Below, piece after piece: positions 61,685 to 64,000 of a DNA stretch of 64,000 nucleotides. Each line of letters starts with the position of its first letter. Within the stretch, counting starts at the first letter, position 1. The position numbers and the translations under genes were made by a program. This DNA comes from Glaciecola sp965658765 (GTDB taxonomy: Bacteria; Pseudomonadota; Gammaproteobacteria; Enterobacterales; Alteromonadaceae): the NCBI GenBank assembly GCA_965658765.1, contig CBFHTO010000001.1, positions 66,527-130,526 on the forward strand. The letters run 5' to 3'. Under the pieces are notes generated by a model. That model did not search any database. It was not told the DNA's origin and worked only from the letters and a program-made list of their open reading frames with translations.

Positions 61685-62713
61685 TTATTCAGTCCAATCT
61701 AAAATGACTTTCCCCGACTGACCAGTACCCATAGTTTCAAAACCCTGTTGAAAGTTGTCCACTTTCATTTTATGGGTAATGACGGGACTTAAATCAAGTC
61801 CGCTTTGAATCAGACTGACCATTTTATACCATGTTTCAAACATTTCACGGCCGTATATACCTTTAATTGTCAAACCTTTAAAAATCACTTGGTTCCAATC
61901 AATGGCGAGTCCTTTAGGAGGAATGCCTAACATGGCAATTTTGCCACCGTGATTCATCTTATGAAGCATATCATTGAATGCGGACGGAACGCCTGACATT
62001 TCTAAACCAACGTCAAATCCCTCATTCATGCCAAGTTCAGACATTACTTCACTTAAATCTTCATTTTGTACATTAACCGCACGACTGACGCCAAGCTGCT
62101 CGGCTAAAGATAATCGATAATCGTTAATGTCGGTGATTACTACAAAACGCGCCCCGACATGCTTTGCGACAGCTGCTGCCATTATTCCAATAGGCCCGGC
62201 TCCAGTAATCAAAACGTCTTCACCGACTAAATCAAAAGATAAGGCCGTGTGAACTGCGTTACCAAATGGGTCAAATATCGCAGCTAAATCATCACTGATG
62301 TTGTCAGGGATCTTAAAAGCATTAAACGCAGGGATAACTAAATACTCTGCAAAAGCCCCCGGGCGGTCAACCCCTACACCAATGGTATTGCGACATAGAT
62401 GAATTCTACCAGCTCGACAATTTCTACAGTGCCCACAGGTAATGTGCCCTTCTCCTGAGACTCTATCACCGATAGAAAAACCTCTCACCTCTGAACCAAT
62501 TTCTACTACTTCGCCAACGTATTCGTGTCCAATAATCATTGGCACCGGAACGGTATTCTGCGACCACTCGTCCCAGTTATAGATATGCATATCCGTGCCG
62601 CATATTGCGGTTTTACGGATCTTAATAGTCAAGTCATTTGGCCCCATTTCTGGTTTAGGCTGCTCCTTCATCCAAATGCCTTTTTCAGTATGCAGTTTCA
62701 TAAGAGACTTCAT
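61685..62713 (-). CDS. tdh: L-threonine 3-dehydrogenase
   Basis: 342 residues, a zinc-dependent medium-chain dehydrogenase closely resembling E. coli Tdh. CGTDMHIYNWDEW and GHEYVGEV hold the catalytic zinc site, CGHCRNCRAGRIHLC the structural zinc site, and GAGPIGIMAAAVAKHVGA the NAD-binding glycine-rich loop. It oxidises threonine to 2-amino-3-ketobutyrate, the substrate of Kbl. The ATG at 62713 overlaps the kbl stop by one base and has AGGAG upstream, so it is preferred over the TTG at 62716. Confidence 0.95.
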   Translation of the reverse strand: MKSLMKLHTEKGIWMKEQPKPEMGPNDLTIKIRKTAICGTDMHIYNWDEWSQNTVPVPMIIGHEYVGEVVEIGSEVRGFSIGDRVSGEGHITCGHCRNCRAGRIHLCRNTIGVGVDRPGAFAEYLVIPAFNAFKIPDNISDDLAAIFDPFGNAVHTALSFDLVGEDVLITGAGPIGIMAAAVAKHVGARFVVITDINDYRLSLAEQLGVSRAVNVQNEDLSEVMSELGMNEGFDVGLEMSGVPSAFNDMLHKMNHGGKIAMLGIPPKGLAIDWNQVIFKGLTIKGIYGREMFETWYKMVSLIQSGLDLSPVITHKMKVDNFQQGFETMGTGQSGKVILDWTE

Positions 62714-63906
62714 CAAATAACTCCTAGCTCTTTACCTACCGAAATAAAGGCATCGACTGCTTGGTCGATTTGCTCAATAGAGTGGGCCGCCGACATTTGA
62801 GTACGGATCCTCGCCTTTCCTTTTGGTACGACAGGATACGAGAACCCAATGACATATATATTTTTCGCCAACAACATGTCAGCCATTTTACTAGCAAGTT
62901 TTGCATCGCCTAACATCACGGGAATGATTGCATGATCTTTACCCAACAGAGTAAAGCCAGCACTTTCCATTCTACTTCTAAAATGGGCCGCATTACGTTT
63001 AAGTGTGTCACGTAAGTGTGCCCCACTTTCCATCATATCGAACACTTTTATTGAAGCAGAGACAATTGGTGGTGCCACCGAATTTGAAAATAAATAAGGC
63101 CTTGATCGCTGTCTAAGCCATTCGATCACCGCTTTTTTGCCTGAAGTAAATCCACCGGATGCCCCACCTAAGGCTTTGCCAAGAGTACCCGTGATTATGT
63201 CGACACGCCCCATAACATCACAATATTCATGGCTGCCTTTTCCGTTTTCACCAACAAAGCCTGTTGCGTGGCAGTCGTCTACCATGACCATTGCGTCGTA
63301 TTTTTCAGCTAAATCACAAACACCTTTTAGATTAGCGATCACGCCATCCATTGAAAAAACGCCATCGGTAGCGATTAATTTGAAACGAGCTCCGTCTTCA
63401 ACAGCCTTTTTTAACTGAGCCTCTAGAGCTTCCATATTATTGCTCTCATAACGGTAGCGACGTGCTTTTGAAAGCCGCACACCATCGATAATGCTGGCAT
63501 GATTTAGACTGTCTGAAATAATCGCATCTTTGTCACCCAAAATAGTCTCAAATAATCCACCATTCGCATCGAAGCAAGAAGGGTATAAAATCGTGTCTTC
63601 CATACCCAAAAAGTGACTAATTTTACCTTCTAATTGCTTGTGAATATCTTGCGTACCACATATAAAACGGACGCTAGCGACACCAAAACCGTGACTATCT
63701 AATCCCTCTTTTGCGGCAGTTATTAAGTCAGGATGATTGGCTAAACCAAGGTAATTATTCGCGCAGAAATTCAGCACTTGCTGCCCGCTGCTGATATGAA
63801 TATCAGAATACTGCTGAGACGTAATGACTCTCTCTTTTTTATACAAGCCTTGCACTTTCGCCTCGGCAAGTTCTTGATTTAAATGCTCGATAAACTCTTT
63901 TGACAT
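62713..63906 (-). CDS. kbl: Glycine C-acetyltransferase (2-amino-3-ketobutyrate CoA ligase)
   Basis: 397 residues, the family length. PLP-binding alpha-oxoamine synthase: FCANNYLGLANHP, VRFICGTQDIHKQLE, the DDCHATGF motif and the Schiff-base lysine in GTLGKALGGASGG. It splits 2-amino-3-ketobutyrate with CoA into glycine and acetyl-CoA, so kbl-tdh degrades threonine to glycine. The ATG at 63906 is chosen; extra upstream codons are outside the conserved family start. Confidence 0.95.
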   Translation of the reverse strand: MSKEFIEHLNQELAEAKVQGLYKKERVITSQQYSDIHISSGQQVLNFCANNYLGLANHPDLITAAKEGLDSHGFGVASVRFICGTQDIHKQLEGKISHFLGMEDTILYPSCFDANGGLFETILGDKDAIISDSLNHASIIDGVRLSKARRYRYESNNMEALEAQLKKAVEDGARFKLIATDGVFSMDGVIANLKGVCDLAEKYDAMVMVDDCHATGFVGENGKGSHEYCDVMGRVDIITGTLGKALGGASGGFTSGKKAVIEWLRQRSRPYLFSNSVAPPIVSASIKVFDMMESGAHLRDTLKRNAAHFRSRMESAGFTLLGKDHAIIPVMLGDAKLASKMADMLLAKNIYVIGFSYPVVPKGKARIRTQMSAAHSIEQIDQAVDAFISVGKELGVI

Positions 63907-63965
63907 AAGAAATCCCATGGACTTTACTAATAACACAATTCTAGCTCACAAGGCTTAGGACACAA

Positions 63966-64000
63966 ATGTTAAAAATGAATGAGTTTGTTCAGGTTTTAGG
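63966..64000 (+). other. Possible 5' end of a divergent gene
   Basis: An open frame begins at ATG 63966 (MLKMNEFVQVL) or 63975 and runs off the window. TAGGACA lies upstream. It is too short to identify. Confidence 0.22.

Overview
The window looks like the chromosome of a marine gammaproteobacterium of the Alteromonadales, near Glaciecola, Paraglaciecola or Alteromonas. This is an inference from gene content: an Alteromonas-type laminarinase with a GlyGly-CTERM-like tail, a periplasmic cytochrome c5, the rep/ubiK and ubiC-ubiA neighbourhoods, glpE-glpG and kbl-tdh. The DNA is AT-leaning. I saw no rRNA, tRNA, IS element, phage or CRISPR array.

Region 1 (1-9143) is signalling plus envelope stress. 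The end of a GGDEF-EAL protein is followed by a BON-domain gene with a clear sigma-54 promoter. A tight five-gene operon on the minus strand then encodes an NtrC-type sigma-54 activator, a 63-residue stand-alone H-box peptide, a CHASE3 histidine kinase, a CheY-like regulator and a large REC-HisKA-HATPase-REC-REC hybrid kinase. Next come small envelope genes on the minus strand (DUF1328, two small lipoproteins of which one is entericidin-like, one unknown exported protein). A second sigma-54-like site lies upstream of DUF1328, so these genes may be the output of the signalling operon.

Region 2 (9144-17743) holds a secreted GH16 laminarinase, an Old Yellow Enzyme-type oxidoreductase, a split YeeE/YedE transporter, a trans-sulfuration PLP enzyme, a NYN-domain protein, a DEAD-box helicase (rhlE type) and a cysteine-cluster protein.

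Region 3 (17825-47597) is a complete type VI secretion system with all thirteen core genes and the threonine-phosphorylation module. The left arm (minus strand) runs tssA-tssB-tssC-hcp-tagJ-tssE-tssF-tssG-clpV. The right arm (plus strand) opens with vgrG and a cargo cassette: three transthyretin-like or peptidoglycan-binding adaptor proteins, a predicted metzincin-type zinc protease, a HEAT-repeat lipoprotein that is a plausible immunity protein, and a DUF4280 PAAR-like tip. It continues with tagH(Fha)-tssJ-tssK-tssL-tssM-tagF, then divergent pppA and ppkA. PpkA is unusual in carrying a periplasmic sensor, a HAMP domain and a repetitive acidic tail with threonine motifs resembling one at the N-terminus of TssL. 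The cargo cassette is the most novel-looking part of the window.

Region 4 (47603-51436) follows ppkA with a polysaccharide-deacetylase lipoprotein, a helical-repeat lipoprotein, an unknown exported protein and a convergent LysM lipoprotein. An 807-base gene-free stretch with tandem and inverted repeats follows.

Region 5 (52244-64000) is mostly housekeeping: cytochrome c5, a GAF-GAF-GGDEF-degenerate-EAL protein, rep, ubiK, a thioredoxin-fold lipoprotein, ubiC-ubiA, a FliL-like protein, glpE-glpG and kbl-tdh.
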